DNA from: an uncultured Eggerthellaceae bacterium | Lineage (GTDB): Bacteria > Actinomycetota > Coriobacteriia > Coriobacteriales > Eggerthellaceae | Assembly: GCA_934630905.1 (NCBI GenBank) | Contig: CAKTXN010000012.1 | Location: 1-30,033, forward strand | Length of the DNA stretch: 30,033 bases | Direction: 5' to 3' | Part shown: positions 1 through 7,735 of the stretch, in pieces | Layout: the number at the start of each line of letters is the position of its first letter | Numbering within the stretch: the stretch's first letter is position 1 | Position numbers and translations under genes: made by a program | Notes under the pieces: generated by a model | The model's database searches: none | Seen by the model: the letters and a program-made list of their open reading frames with translations, nothing else | Told to the model about the DNA's origin: nothing

Positions 1-1
1 G

Positions 2-196
2 CCGCTTACGGGTTACATCCACGGCGGATGCAGCCCCTTGGGCATGAAGAAGCAATTCGTGACCAGCATCGATGAAACGGCAGAGCTGTTCGACCGCATT
101 AGTTATTCAGGCGGGCACATTGGCTGCCAAGTAGAAACGTCGCTCGAAGGCCTGGAGAGCCTAATTCCGCTCATTCATGCCGACTTGACGGTATAA
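2..196 (+). CDS. ybaK: YbaK/EbsC-family aminoacyl-tRNA deacylase (3' end only)
   Basis: Only the last 64 codons are in the window, in frame from base 2 to the TAA at 194-196. The peptide begins PLTGYIHGGCSPLGMKKQF and ends IPLIHADLTV. The stretch GYIHGGCSPLGMKK matches the conserved GGxSPxGxKK core of the YbaK/EbsC family, which hydrolyses mischarged Cys-tRNA(Pro) in trans and so acts in cytoplasmic translation quality control. The upstream half and the start are outside the window. The gene converges on the L,D-transpeptidase gene, and the 33-bp palindromic repeat lies between the two stop codons. The family call is fairly safe. The exact substrate (Cys-tRNA(Pro) or Cys-tRNA(Cys)) cannot be read from this fragment. 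Confidence 0.85.
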   Translation, partial: PLTGYIHGGCSPLGMKKQFVTSIDETAELFDRISYSGGHIGCQVETSLEGLESLIPLIHADLTV

Positions 197-235
197 GCGC
201 ACGCAAAACACCTAACCGCCGTCGTCAACGCGAAA

Positions 236-268
236 TTGTTGACAAAAGGTGGGGTAATTTGTCAACAA
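236..268. repeat. 33-bp palindromic element, copy 1
   Basis: Two perfect 11-bp arms, TTGTTGACAAA and TTTGTCAACAA, flank an asymmetric 11-bp core, AGGTGGGGTAA. It lies between two convergent genes (ybaK end at 196, transpeptidase end at 292). Exact copies occur at 29822-29854 (same orientation) and 29696-29728 (reverse complement). The core is conserved as strictly as the arms, so the whole 33 bp is the unit. No T-tract follows the stem. Confidence 0.9.
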
Positions 269-291
269 GAACGGTTACTTTTGCCTCGCCC

Positions 292-1983
292 TTACCAATG
301 GACAACGACGACCGTGCCTACGTCTACGATGTCATAGAGCTCGGCCGCTTTGCTGGGCGGAAGATTTACGCAGCCGTGGCTACCATAGCCGTCGCGATAC
401 ATCGTACCGCCGAAATCGGGCTGCCAAGGAGCGTCGTGCAGCGCATACACGTTGCCAATGAAAGGCATCCAGTAAGCCACCGTTGACTCGTTGGGCTTCT
501 CCTTGCCTTCCTCGTAGGTGCGCAGCCGCTCGTTGGTAGCTTTGCGCGTAATATAATAGACGCCGGTGGGCGTGTTGCGCGTGGAATAATTCACATTGCC
601 CGAAATGATGTCGCTCTCCCAAAGGATCGAACCATCATCATCGAAGAAATAGGCGTGCTGTTCGGCCAGGTCAACGTCGATATAGCGCGTCCATTCGGCA
701 CCCGTTTCCATATTGTAGTAAGCGCCTTCGCTTTCGCAGGGAATAGCAATCTCGCCCTGTTCGCTGTCATGCACCGCCGCGACAATCATATCGGTAAGCG
801 CGGACGTATCAAGTTTCCAGCCGAACGCGGGACCGCCGCTCACAGTAATCTCTTTGCCATCGGGGCGCGTATACGCGTGCTCGGTGCCATGCGTATTCAG
901 CTTGTCGGCCATCTCCTGCGCCCACAACTCAACGGCTTCCTCGTTCAGCGAAATGTTGCGATTGTCGTCGTAGACAATCCAGTCAAGCAAGTTACCGCGA
1001 TTGATTTTCAGCGCCGGATAACCGCCAAGCGTCAGCGTCACCTTCACATGCGAAAGCGCGTTGACCTGGTCTGCAGCACTTTTCAGGCTGTCATCGGTGG
1101 CGAAGACCGCCGGCGCAACAAGGTCGCGCTCGGTAAGCTCAAGACGCACGTGGACAAGGCGCAGCGCGGCATCGACATCGGTAAGAACCTGCTTTTTATC
1201 AAGCTTCGTGCCTGCCTGCTCAGGAGCGATCACAACGGCGTCGGTTGCCTCATCGTAGGCAAGATGAGCGTCCACAGGGTCAGTTGCCGTTTCATTGCAG
1301 GCAGCAAGGGTTTCATCCAAAAGCTCGGTCACGGTCTGCTTGTCGTAAGAAACAGCGAACGTTGCGTTTTTGCCCGCCTGGGTGAACAGCTCAACAGGCC
1401 ACGTCCACGGATTCACATACGCCAGCATATCCTGATCTGGGTCAAGACCGTAGGAAATCTCTTTGCCGGGAATCGTTAGCTCGCAACCATAACCCGTAAC
1501 CTCAAGCTGATAGCCATCCAGCGTGACAGCAATTTTTCCCCGCATTTCATCAGGCGTTTTCCAAGAAACGTCAACACCGTTGATATTTGTACCGGGAAGA
1601 AAATGACTCATGAAGAAAACGGCACCGGCAAGATAAAGCGCAGCGACCAACGCAGCAATAACGCCTAGAACGATTCCAACGATTTTAAGCTTCCCGCGTG
1701 AGCGCGGCATATCGTACGCAGCAGCGTCGGAAGAGAAGAAATCCTGGCTGTTATTGGCATCGTTAGCTGCTTCGACCTCGGCAGAGACCTTCGCTCTTTC
1801 TTCCGCATTGTTTTTCGCCTTCCCCTTCGCGGATTTTCCCGATTTCGTGGACGCATCGGAGGTTACCGACTTCACCGCATCTGCGGATACAGCAGGCGCT
1901 GCGGGTGCAGCAGGAGCCGCTTTAGCAGCATGTTTTGGCTTTTCGGAAGAGACCTCTTCTTTTTTCACATGTTTTGCACTCAT
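292..1983 (-). CDS. Membrane-anchored L,D-transpeptidase (YkuD domain)
   Basis: The enzyme makes 3-3 peptide cross-links in peptidoglycan on the outer face of the membrane. The 563-residue product reads in order: a cytoplasmic Lys/Ala-rich low-complexity tail (about 1-98); one transmembrane helix (about 101-124, IVGIVLGVIAALVAALYLAG); an extracellular stretch beginning NINGVDVSWKT that looks like the putative peptidoglycan-binding repeat common in this class; and a C-terminal YkuD domain (about 431-563). The catalytic signature is complete: His516 (ALHDAP), then SHGCVN with His536 and Cys538. I chose the ATG at 1983 (MSAKHVKK). An in-frame ATG at 2025 adds 14 residues but has no ribosome binding site; the 1983 start has only a distant GAGAG, so the start is uncertain. 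The gene stands alone behind the metG terminator. The family call is firm. Confidence 0.88.
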   Translation of the reverse strand: MSAKHVKKEEVSSEKPKHAAKAAPAAPAAPAVSADAVKSVTSDASTKSGKSAKGKAKNNAEERAKVSAEVEAANDANNSQDFFSSDAAAYDMPRSRGKLKIVGIVLGVIAALVAALYLAGAVFFMSHFLPGTNINGVDVSWKTPDEMRGKIAVTLDGYQLEVTGYGCELTIPGKEISYGLDPDQDMLAYVNPWTWPVELFTQAGKNATFAVSYDKQTVTELLDETLAACNETATDPVDAHLAYDEATDAVVIAPEQAGTKLDKKQVLTDVDAALRLVHVRLELTERDLVAPAVFATDDSLKSAADQVNALSHVKVTLTLGGYPALKINRGNLLDWIVYDDNRNISLNEEAVELWAQEMADKLNTHGTEHAYTRPDGKEITVSGGPAFGWKLDTSALTDMIVAAVHDSEQGEIAIPCESEGAYYNMETGAEWTRYIDVDLAEQHAYFFDDDGSILWESDIISGNVNYSTRNTPTGVYYITRKATNERLRTYEEGKEKPNESTVAYWMPFIGNVYALHDAPWQPDFGGTMYRDGYGSHGCVNLPPSKAAELYDIVDVGTVVVVHW

Positions 1984-2043
1984 GACTAGATCGCTAATGC
2001 TCTCTTTTTTGCATCGAATTCCCATTCTGACCGTATTCGGGTA

Positions 2044-2049
2044 ATTATA
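2044..2049 (-). promoter_or_regulatory. Candidate -10 box for the L,D-transpeptidase gene
   Basis: The minus strand reads TATAAT exactly at 2049-2044, about 60 bp before the preferred start at 1983. No good -35 hexamer is visible 16-18 bp upstream, so this rests on the -10 match alone. Transcription would start near 2037, which would leave only about 12 nt before the alternative ATG at 2025. Confidence 0.4.
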
Positions 2050-2080
2050 TCAGCTTCGCTCGCAACACCTTGCATGCATA

Positions 2081-2119
2081 AGAAAAACGTCCCGATTCGG
2101 CAGAAACGGAACGTTTTCT
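2081..2119 (-). terminator. Hairpin terminator after the metG-like gene
   Basis: On the minus strand AGAAAACGT pairs with ACGTTTTTCT. An inner CCG/CGG pair extends the stem, and the run of T is built into the 3' arm. It lies 63 bp past the metG-like stop and before the transpeptidase promoter, so it separates those two units. Confidence 0.6.
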
Positions 2120-2181
2120 ATCGTGTTTGTAATTGCGAAACGCAAAATGCCTGATAGCAAGCGCATATCCAAGTAGGAATA

Positions 2182-4197
2182 CTACTTGAACTGGCTCGGA
2201 TGCTTCGCGAAAAAGTCGTAGCGCGGCGGCAAATCCTCCACTGCATGCCCGCCTGCCGCACGCTCTTCTTCGGTACATAGTTCCGCCAGGCTCTCGAAAT
2301 CCGCATTCCAGCTAAAGAAATGATGCGCATCAAAACCAAGGCGGTCGCAAATCTTTTGGCAGCCACCCGGCACCACGGGATGCATCATCACTGAGCAAAC
2401 CCACAGCAGATACGCGCTATCGAGCAGCACCTGGCGGCGCTTTTCGGTATCGCCCGCCTGCTCGGCATCGCGAATGCCATCGGCCCAATACTTTTGCGCA
2501 TAGCGGATAAACGCATCGGAGAGCGAAACAATGGAATGCAGCTCTACCTTGTGCATGACCTGATCGTAGTTCAAAAGCGCATCGTGCGCTGCAGCCACCA
2601 CGCTGGGCGTAACAGCTCCAACAGGGATAACGCCATCGAAGTTCTTCTGCGCCTCGTAGAAGCAGCTACGCGCCAGGCGGTTGAACACGTTCGTAAGCAG
2701 CGCGCCTTCCTTCAACGCAGGGTCGGCATAGCGCGTATCTTCGCGCTTTTGCGGATCGGGATCGAAAGGCTTTGGCGAAAAACCGACCGATTTCTGATCA
2801 AGACCGAGTGCAAGCCAGTGCGCACGCAACTGCTCGGGCGTGTAGTAATTCAGCAGCTCATCGGCCGAAGGCGGCTTCACCGCGCCCGACGAAGATGCCT
2901 TCGTCTTGCCAAACAGCACGTGATGATTCGCAACTAAGCGCGTCTGACGGACCGGCGCGCCTTCGCCTTCGAAATTACCCGGCTGCAATGCCTGGAACAG
3001 TGCCGGTTGCGCCACGCCGTAGAAATACAAATTATCCTGACCGATAAACTGATAGACCTGCGCATCATCGGCACACCAGAAATCGCGCCAGCTTTCATGC
3101 GGAAGCCCCAGCTCATCGTTGCACGCCTGCGTGAACGAAATAGGAGCCCACAGGCTTTCGGGCCAGCACCATACGGTAAGACCCTCTACCCCGTCGAACA
3201 CGGGCGCTTTCACGCCCCACTCAATGTTGCCCGTCATGCGGAACGGCACTAACGCCTTGCCCATGCGGAATCGAATGCCGGCAGCACTCAACACGCCACG
3301 AGCGGCATCGCGATCGTCAATCGAGGAAAACTCCAGTTCAAAGCTTTGCTTGCCCTTTTCCGCGGCACGGTATTCATGCTGCGGCAGCTGATCGGCAATT
3401 GCCAGATACTGATCATACAGCTCGTTTTTGATGTACGTCACCGGTGCGCCTAAAAACTCGCGAATCGTCTGCGGAACAATGGCACGTATATCTGGGTCGG
3501 CTTCAAGCTGGTCGGTGTAATCGCGCAGATACTGCGTGAACGCCGGCAGATCGAAGTACCAGTTTTCCACGGGACGCATTTCAGGCGTGGTGCCCGAAAG
3601 CGTGGACACCGGCTTGAGCAAATCTTGCGGCTCATACTGATGCCCCAAGTCGCACTCATCCGCATAGCCCTTCTCGGATTTACACCCCTGAACAGGGCAA
3701 AAGCCAACAACTTGGCGACCATTCAAAAACGTTTCCGCCTGCGCATCGTAGAACTGCAACGTAGAGGTCTTCTTCAGCCAGCCGTTCTTGTAGAGCTGCG
3801 TTAAAAACTCGTTGCTCACGCGCTGATGCACTTCGCCCGCATGATCCAAGCTTGAACCCTGGTAAATGGACAGCTCAACCTCGTATGCATCAAGCGTTGC
3901 CTTCTGGGCATCGTGGTTGCGACGCACGTAATCGGACAGGGTTCCTTGGAACTCCCCCGCCTCAACAAGCTTGCGGTATCCCTCCATAATGGGAGACCCA
4001 AAGCAGTCGGTGCCAGACACGAAACGCACGTTTTCCGCGCCAATACGGTCCTTCAGGAAGCGCGCGAAACAGTCGGCAGGCACAAAAACGCCACCGACAT
4101 GGCCGAAATGCAGCGCCTTGTTGCCATACGGCATTCCTGCGGTCACCACTGCACGGGCGGGCCACGGCTTTGAGTTTTCGCTGGTAAACAGTGCCAT
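2182..4197 (-). CDS. metG: Methionyl-tRNA synthetase-like class I tRNA ligase, divergent
   Basis: 671 residues, cytoplasmic. The expected role is ATP-dependent charging of tRNA(Met). The Rossmann HIGH motif appears as HFGH (30-33) in YGNKALHFGHVGG. A Cys cluster (Cys167, Cys172, Cys182) sits where MetRS has its zinc knuckle. The region WCWPESLWAPISF through FIGQDNLYFYGVAQPAL (about 343-400) fits the MetRS core. The KMSKS position is replaced by KTKASSSG (431-438), which is unusual for MetRS. There is extra sequence at about 258-335 within the catalytic half. An anticodon-binding helical domain follows. The ATG is preceded by AGGA at 6-bp spacing. The gene lies 93 bp downstream of rho on the same strand and probably shares its transcript. 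MetRS is the best match by motif order. A paralogous class I ligase with another role cannot be excluded, given the weak KMSKS and irregular zinc site. Confidence 0.75.
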   Translation of the reverse strand: MALFTSENSKPWPARAVVTAGMPYGNKALHFGHVGGVFVPADCFARFLKDRIGAENVRFVSGTDCFGSPIMEGYRKLVEAGEFQGTLSDYVRRNHDAQKATLDAYEVELSIYQGSSLDHAGEVHQRVSNEFLTQLYKNGWLKKTSTLQFYDAQAETFLNGRQVVGFCPVQGCKSEKGYADECDLGHQYEPQDLLKPVSTLSGTTPEMRPVENWYFDLPAFTQYLRDYTDQLEADPDIRAIVPQTIREFLGAPVTYIKNELYDQYLAIADQLPQHEYRAAEKGKQSFELEFSSIDDRDAARGVLSAAGIRFRMGKALVPFRMTGNIEWGVKAPVFDGVEGLTVWCWPESLWAPISFTQACNDELGLPHESWRDFWCADDAQVYQFIGQDNLYFYGVAQPALFQALQPGNFEGEGAPVRQTRLVANHHVLFGKTKASSSGAVKPPSADELLNYYTPEQLRAHWLALGLDQKSVGFSPKPFDPDPQKREDTRYADPALKEGALLTNVFNRLARSCFYEAQKNFDGVIPVGAVTPSVVAAAHDALLNYDQVMHKVELHSIVSLSDAFIRYAQKYWADGIRDAEQAGDTEKRRQVLLDSAYLLWVCSVMMHPVVPGGCQKICDRLGFDAHHFFSWNADFESLAELCTEEERAAGGHAVEDLPPRYDFFAKHPSQFK

Positions 4198-4290
4198 ATT
4201 CTATCCTTTTACCCGGTATCCAGTTCTTACCTGGTCATTCAAATCAACGGGACAACATGCGAACAAGCGCGCTGACCCGCCCCGTTCAAC

Positions 4291-6738
4291 TTACAAATCC
4301 AAGCTGTCCTGCTTCGAGGAATTTTGCGCCTTCCGTGCGAAGCGAATAAGGAATTCTTGGTTTGTTTCAGTTTGCTTGATGGATTTTACCAAAGTATCCA
4401 TCGCACGCTCCGTATTGTTCAAGTTTGCAAGAACACGGCGCACTGCCCAGATAAGTGGCGCCTCTTGCGGGTCAAGCAACAGCTCTTCCTTACGCGTACC
4501 CGATGTGATGGGGTCAATCGCAGGGAAGATACGCTTGTCGGCCAACGTGCGGTCAAGCCTGAGCTCCATGTTGCCCGTACCCTTGAACTCCTCGAAGATA
4601 ACTTCGTCCATCTTGGAACCGGTATCAACCAATGCCGTGCCCAAAATAGTCAAGCTACCGCCGTTTTCAATGTTGCGGGCGGCGCCCAAGAAACGTTTCG
4701 GCGGATACAGAGCGCTTGAATCGACACCGCCGGACAAGATGCGGCCCGAAGCGGGCGTGCCCATGTTGTAAGCGCGCGCCAAACGCGTGATGGAGTCCAG
4801 CAGGATCACCACATCGCGCCCTTGTTCTACCAGGCGTTTTGCGCGCTCGATAACAAGCTCTGCCACGGCAATATGGTTTTCGCACGGCTTATCGAACGTG
4901 GAGGAAATCACTTCGCCCTTGATAGAGCGCTCCATATCGGTCACTTCTTCGGGGCGTTCGTCAACCAGAAGGCACATCAAGTGAACTTCGGGGTTATTCG
5001 CAGAAATCGCAGCGGCAATATCTTTGAGAACCGTGGTCTTGCCTGCTTTCGGCGGAGACACGATCAAACCACGCTGGCCCTTGCCAATGGGCGATACCAA
5101 GTCAATGACGCGCGCCGTGGTGGTGCTCTTACCGTGCTCCATAATCAAGCGCTCATCGGGGTAAATCGGCGTCAAATCGGCAAAACGAACGCGTCCGCCC
5201 AGCTCATCGGCGGGAGTATCGTTCACGCTAATGACTTTCTGGATGGCGGCATACTTCTCGTTGCCCTGCGCGGGGCGCGTCAAGCCCACCACGTAATCGC
5301 CTTTACGCAGGCCGTTGCGGCGGATGATGGAAAGGCTCACGTACGCATCGCCTTCGCTGGGCAGATAGCCCTTGGCGCGCAAGAAGCCATAGCCATCGTT
5401 CATGATGTCCAGAATACCGGTGACCTCAATAATGCCCTCGGCCTTGCAGAGCGCCTCGAACACGACATCGACCAGCTCGGCCTTGCGATAACCCGATGCA
5501 TCAATGCTGTACTCAGCAGCCTTTTCACGCAAGTCACCCACTTTCATCTCGGCAAGTTCATCGCGCGAAATGCTGGGCAAAACTTCGCGGCTGCCATGCT
5601 GACGACGCTGGCGGCGATGGTCGCGATCAAACGATCCCTTGTTATTGGCCTTGTTCTGGCTCTGATTGTTCTGACCTTGCTGATTTTGGCCGTTGCCCTT
5701 ATCGGAGGAACCTTGGTTTTGGTTCTGATTTTGATTCTGCTTCGAGCGTTTTTTGTTGTTGTTGCCGTTGCGCTCGTTGTTGCGCTCGCGACGCACGCGG
5801 TTCGGAGTTGCCGGTTCAGGGGAACCTTCTGCAGTCGAGGCCTCTGCGGACGCTTCAATCAGAACCCCGGAAGCAGCGCTTTGAGGGGCATCCGTCACCA
5901 GTACCTCAACGGAAAGAACTTCTGCCGCAGGTGAACCATTACCCTTAGAGGATTGACCTGCGGGAAGAGAAGGATCCGCCAATGTTTCCGTGGCAATCAC
6001 ATCGGCGTCGGAGCTGAACTCGATAGGAGCAAGTGGCGCCGCATCGGAAGAAGACGCAGCGGCTTTCGCGCGGGACGCAGCCGGCTTTCGCGCGCCAGAG
6101 CGAGCGCCAGAAGCCGCAGAAGCCGCTTTCGTGCGTGTGCGGGTGCGCGGCGTACGGTCAGGGGTCTCGGACGTGTTTGCGGCCTTCTCGGGCGCTGCAG
6201 CAGATGCAGCGTTGGCTCCAACGGTAGCAGATGCGCTTGCGGCGGCGTCGCTTGCCGCCTCAGGTGCGGCTTTCGTTGCTGTGGGCACATCCGTTTCGGC
6301 CGGCTTGCGACGCGTGCGCGTGGCGGTCGCCTTGCGAGCCGCCGATTTCTTGGGGGCTGTGGATGCGGCCTCTCCCACCGATTCCGCAGGCGCAGCAGGT
6401 GCAGGCGTTTCCGTTGCAGATGCTTTCACCGCAGATTCAGAACCTGCAATAGCAGCCGTCTTATCAGGGGTTTTCTTTGCAGCAGTCGTGCGCTTGCGCG
6501 TTGCCGGCTTCTTAGCAGCGGGAGCATCACCTTCCGCACCAGCAGCAGCGACCTTCGTCGCAGCAGCATCACCTGAAGAGGCGCCGTCACTTGCCTCGAC
6601 AGCTGCGGCAGCGGAGGTCGCCTTCTTACGCGTTGTGGTGCGCTTAGGTTTTACCGGCGCGGACTCAGGCGCGGATGCAGCAGACGCTGCATCCGCAGGA
6701 ATAGATTCGGGTACGGCAGTTTCGAGTTCGTCACTCAT
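4291..6738 (-). CDS. rho: Transcription termination factor Rho with long disordered N-terminus
   Basis: 815 residues, about twice the E. coli length. Residues 1-310 are Ala/Lys/Thr-rich with repeated basic patches (RKRTTAAKK, RTRRK). Residues about 314-370 are an Asn/Gln/Arg-rich segment containing a QN repeat. A conserved Rho core follows: N-terminal helical domain (389-434), cold-shock-like RNA-binding domain (436-505), and a RecA-type ATPase with Walker A SPPKAGKTT (561-569), Walker B VVILLDS (643-649), the Q-loop region ASGRILSGGVDSSAL (663-677) and the C-terminal GTGNMELRLDR motif. It acts as a hexameric RNA translocase that ends transcription in the cytoplasm. The ATG follows the tal TAA with no base between, and there is no good Shine-Dalgarno sequence close by, so translational coupling to tal is likely. 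Function is certain; the role of the tail is unknown. Confidence 0.97.
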   Translation of the reverse strand: MSDELETAVPESIPADAASAASAPESAPVKPKRTTTRKKATSAAAAVEASDGASSGDAAATKVAAAGAEGDAPAAKKPATRKRTTAAKKTPDKTAAIAGSESAVKASATETPAPAAPAESVGEAASTAPKKSAARKATATRTRRKPAETDVPTATKAAPEAASDAAASASATVGANAASAAAPEKAANTSETPDRTPRTRTRTKAASAASGARSGARKPAASRAKAAASSSDAAPLAPIEFSSDADVIATETLADPSLPAGQSSKGNGSPAAEVLSVEVLVTDAPQSAASGVLIEASAEASTAEGSPEPATPNRVRRERNNERNGNNNKKRSKQNQNQNQNQGSSDKGNGQNQQGQNNQSQNKANNKGSFDRDHRRQRRQHGSREVLPSISRDELAEMKVGDLREKAAEYSIDASGYRKAELVDVVFEALCKAEGIIEVTGILDIMNDGYGFLRAKGYLPSEGDAYVSLSIIRRNGLRKGDYVVGLTRPAQGNEKYAAIQKVISVNDTPADELGGRVRFADLTPIYPDERLIMEHGKSTTTARVIDLVSPIGKGQRGLIVSPPKAGKTTVLKDIAAAISANNPEVHLMCLLVDERPEEVTDMERSIKGEVISSTFDKPCENHIAVAELVIERAKRLVEQGRDVVILLDSITRLARAYNMGTPASGRILSGGVDSSALYPPKRFLGAARNIENGGSLTILGTALVDTGSKMDEVIFEEFKGTGNMELRLDRTLADKRIFPAIDPITSGTRKEELLLDPQEAPLIWAVRRVLANLNNTERAMDTLVKSIKQTETNQEFLIRFARKAQNSSKQDSLDL

Positions 6739-7425
6739 TTATGCGTTCTGCACTTTCTCCCAGTCCTTCATGAACGACTCCAGGCCGCGATCAGTCAAAG
6801 GATGCTTCACCATCTTCTGCAGAACACCGAACGGAACGGTCGCAATATCCGCACCCATCAGGGCACATTGCGTCACGTGGTTGGCGCTGCGCACCGAGGC
6901 GGCAATGATTTCAATCTGCTCGCCATTAACCGTGTTGCCAGTGAAATCGTAGTTGTTGATGGCAGTCACAATGTTCTCAACTTCAGCCAGACCATCTTGA
7001 GAAATGTCGTCGAAACGACCGATGAACGGGCTGATGTAGCGAGCGCCAGCGCGAGCAGCCAGCAATGCCTGAGGAACGCTGAAGCACAGAGTCATGTTCA
7101 CGCGAACACCCTGATCAGCCAACGCACGCGTGGCGGCCAGGCCTTCGACCATGGTCGGAATCTTCACCACGATGTTGGGAGCAATCTCTGCCAGCTGCAG
7201 GCCATCGCGCACAATTTCGTCGCGCGTCATGGCAACGCTCTCGGCAGAAACGGGGCAATCCGGGCCAACGATTTCGCAGATGCGCTTCATGTGATTGTTG
7301 AAGTCGCTCAGCTTACCGCCAATTTTTGCGTACAGCGACGGATTCGTGGTCACGCCTGCCAGCGCACCCCAGCTTGCTGCCTCTTCAATTTCGGCTAAAT
7401 CGGCAGTGTCCAGAAAAAACTTCAC
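6739..7425 (-). CDS. Small transaldolase / fructose-6-phosphate aldolase family (TalC/MipB type)
   Basis: 228 residues, typical for the short TalC/Fsa class. It starts MKFFLDTADLAEIEEAASWG and contains GVTTNPSL (24-31), the Schiff-base lysine Lys88 in IVVKIP, and NMTLCFS and ISPFIGRFDD further on. It either transfers dihydroxyacetone units in the non-oxidative pentose phosphate pathway or cleaves fructose 6-phosphate; the sequence alone does not separate the two activities. The start is GTG (7425-7423), set by a strong AAGGAGG 4 bp upstream. Its TAA touches the rho ATG, so the two genes are almost certainly co-transcribed. Confidence 0.93.
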   Translation of the reverse strand: MKFFLDTADLAEIEEAASWGALAGVTTNPSLYAKIGGKLSDFNNHMKRICEIVGPDCPVSAESVAMTRDEIVRDGLQLAEIAPNIVVKIPTMVEGLAATRALADQGVRVNMTLCFSVPQALLAARAGARYISPFIGRFDDISQDGLAEVENIVTAINNYDFTGNTVNGEQIEIIAASVRSANHVTQCALMGADIATVPFGVLQKMVKHPLTDRGLESFMKDWEKVQNA

Positions 7426-7605
7426 GGTTCCTCCTTGAAAAACTTGCTACAGATTTTTGTTCGCCAGAACACACTTCAGCTTTATTCTTGCAGGGAATTT
7501 CGATGGAAGAAGAGCCCGAAGCGGGCGAACTATGAATATTTGCTTATAGTAACGCAAAACATGCTGAATACAGGAGAAATTTTCTCAAAGAGGGGTTTTA
7601 TCATC
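7426..7605 (-). other. Leader/promoter region of the tal-rho transcript
   Basis: AT-rich stretch with no gene, between the acsB terminator and tal. The tal Shine-Dalgarno lies at its 7430 end. The minus strand has TTGCGT followed by 17 bp and CATAGT as a weak promoter candidate, and a short GCCCG-CTT-CGGGC hairpin followed by T-rich sequence. I see no known riboswitch. The whole gap 7426-7735 is this region plus the terminator at 7606-7640 and the inverted repeat at 7681-7720. Confidence 0.35.
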
Positions 7606-7640
7606 AAAAAAGCCGCCCCGCGTAAAAAACGCGAGACGGC
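7606..7640 (-). terminator. Rho-independent terminator of the acs transcript
   Basis: On the minus strand GCCGTCTCGCGT pairs with ACGCGGGGCGGC (12 pairs, two of them G-U) around a T-only loop, followed by six T. It ends the acsA-cooC-acsB transcript 96 bp after the acsB stop. Confidence 0.85.
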
Positions 7641-7680
7641 TTCAAAATCGGATTTGTGGTGCAAAAGAAACTCAAGGATT

Positions 7681-7720
7681 GCGTGCCATGCCCTTGATGC
7701 GTTCGTCTTGCATGGCACGC
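7681..7720 (-). repeat. Perfect 11-bp inverted repeat in the acsB 3' untranslated region
   Basis: GCGTGCCATGC (7681-7691) and GCATGGCACGC (7710-7720) are perfect complements around an 18-bp loop. The repeat begins 16 bp past the acsB stop and precedes the true terminator. There is no T-tract next to it, so it is more likely an RNA-stability hairpin or protein site than a terminator. Confidence 0.7.
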
Positions 7721-7735
7721 GGAATCCGCAAAAGC

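Noticed and set aside
236..268. 33-bp palindrome as a simple terminator
   Set aside because: A/T-rich stem with an 11-nt loop and no T-tract, and the core is conserved as strictly as the arms, which a terminator loop would not require.
655..1479. Long plus-strand open frame opposite the L,D-transpeptidase gene
   Set aside because: Antisense to a gene with complete catalytic motifs. It lacks a ribosome site and recognisable motifs and is a codon-bias shadow, like similar long frames opposite rho, acsB, acsA and fdhA.
4198..4290. T-box leader before the metG-like gene
   Set aside because: The gap to rho is only 93 bp and holds no T-box sequence or terminator/antiterminator pair.
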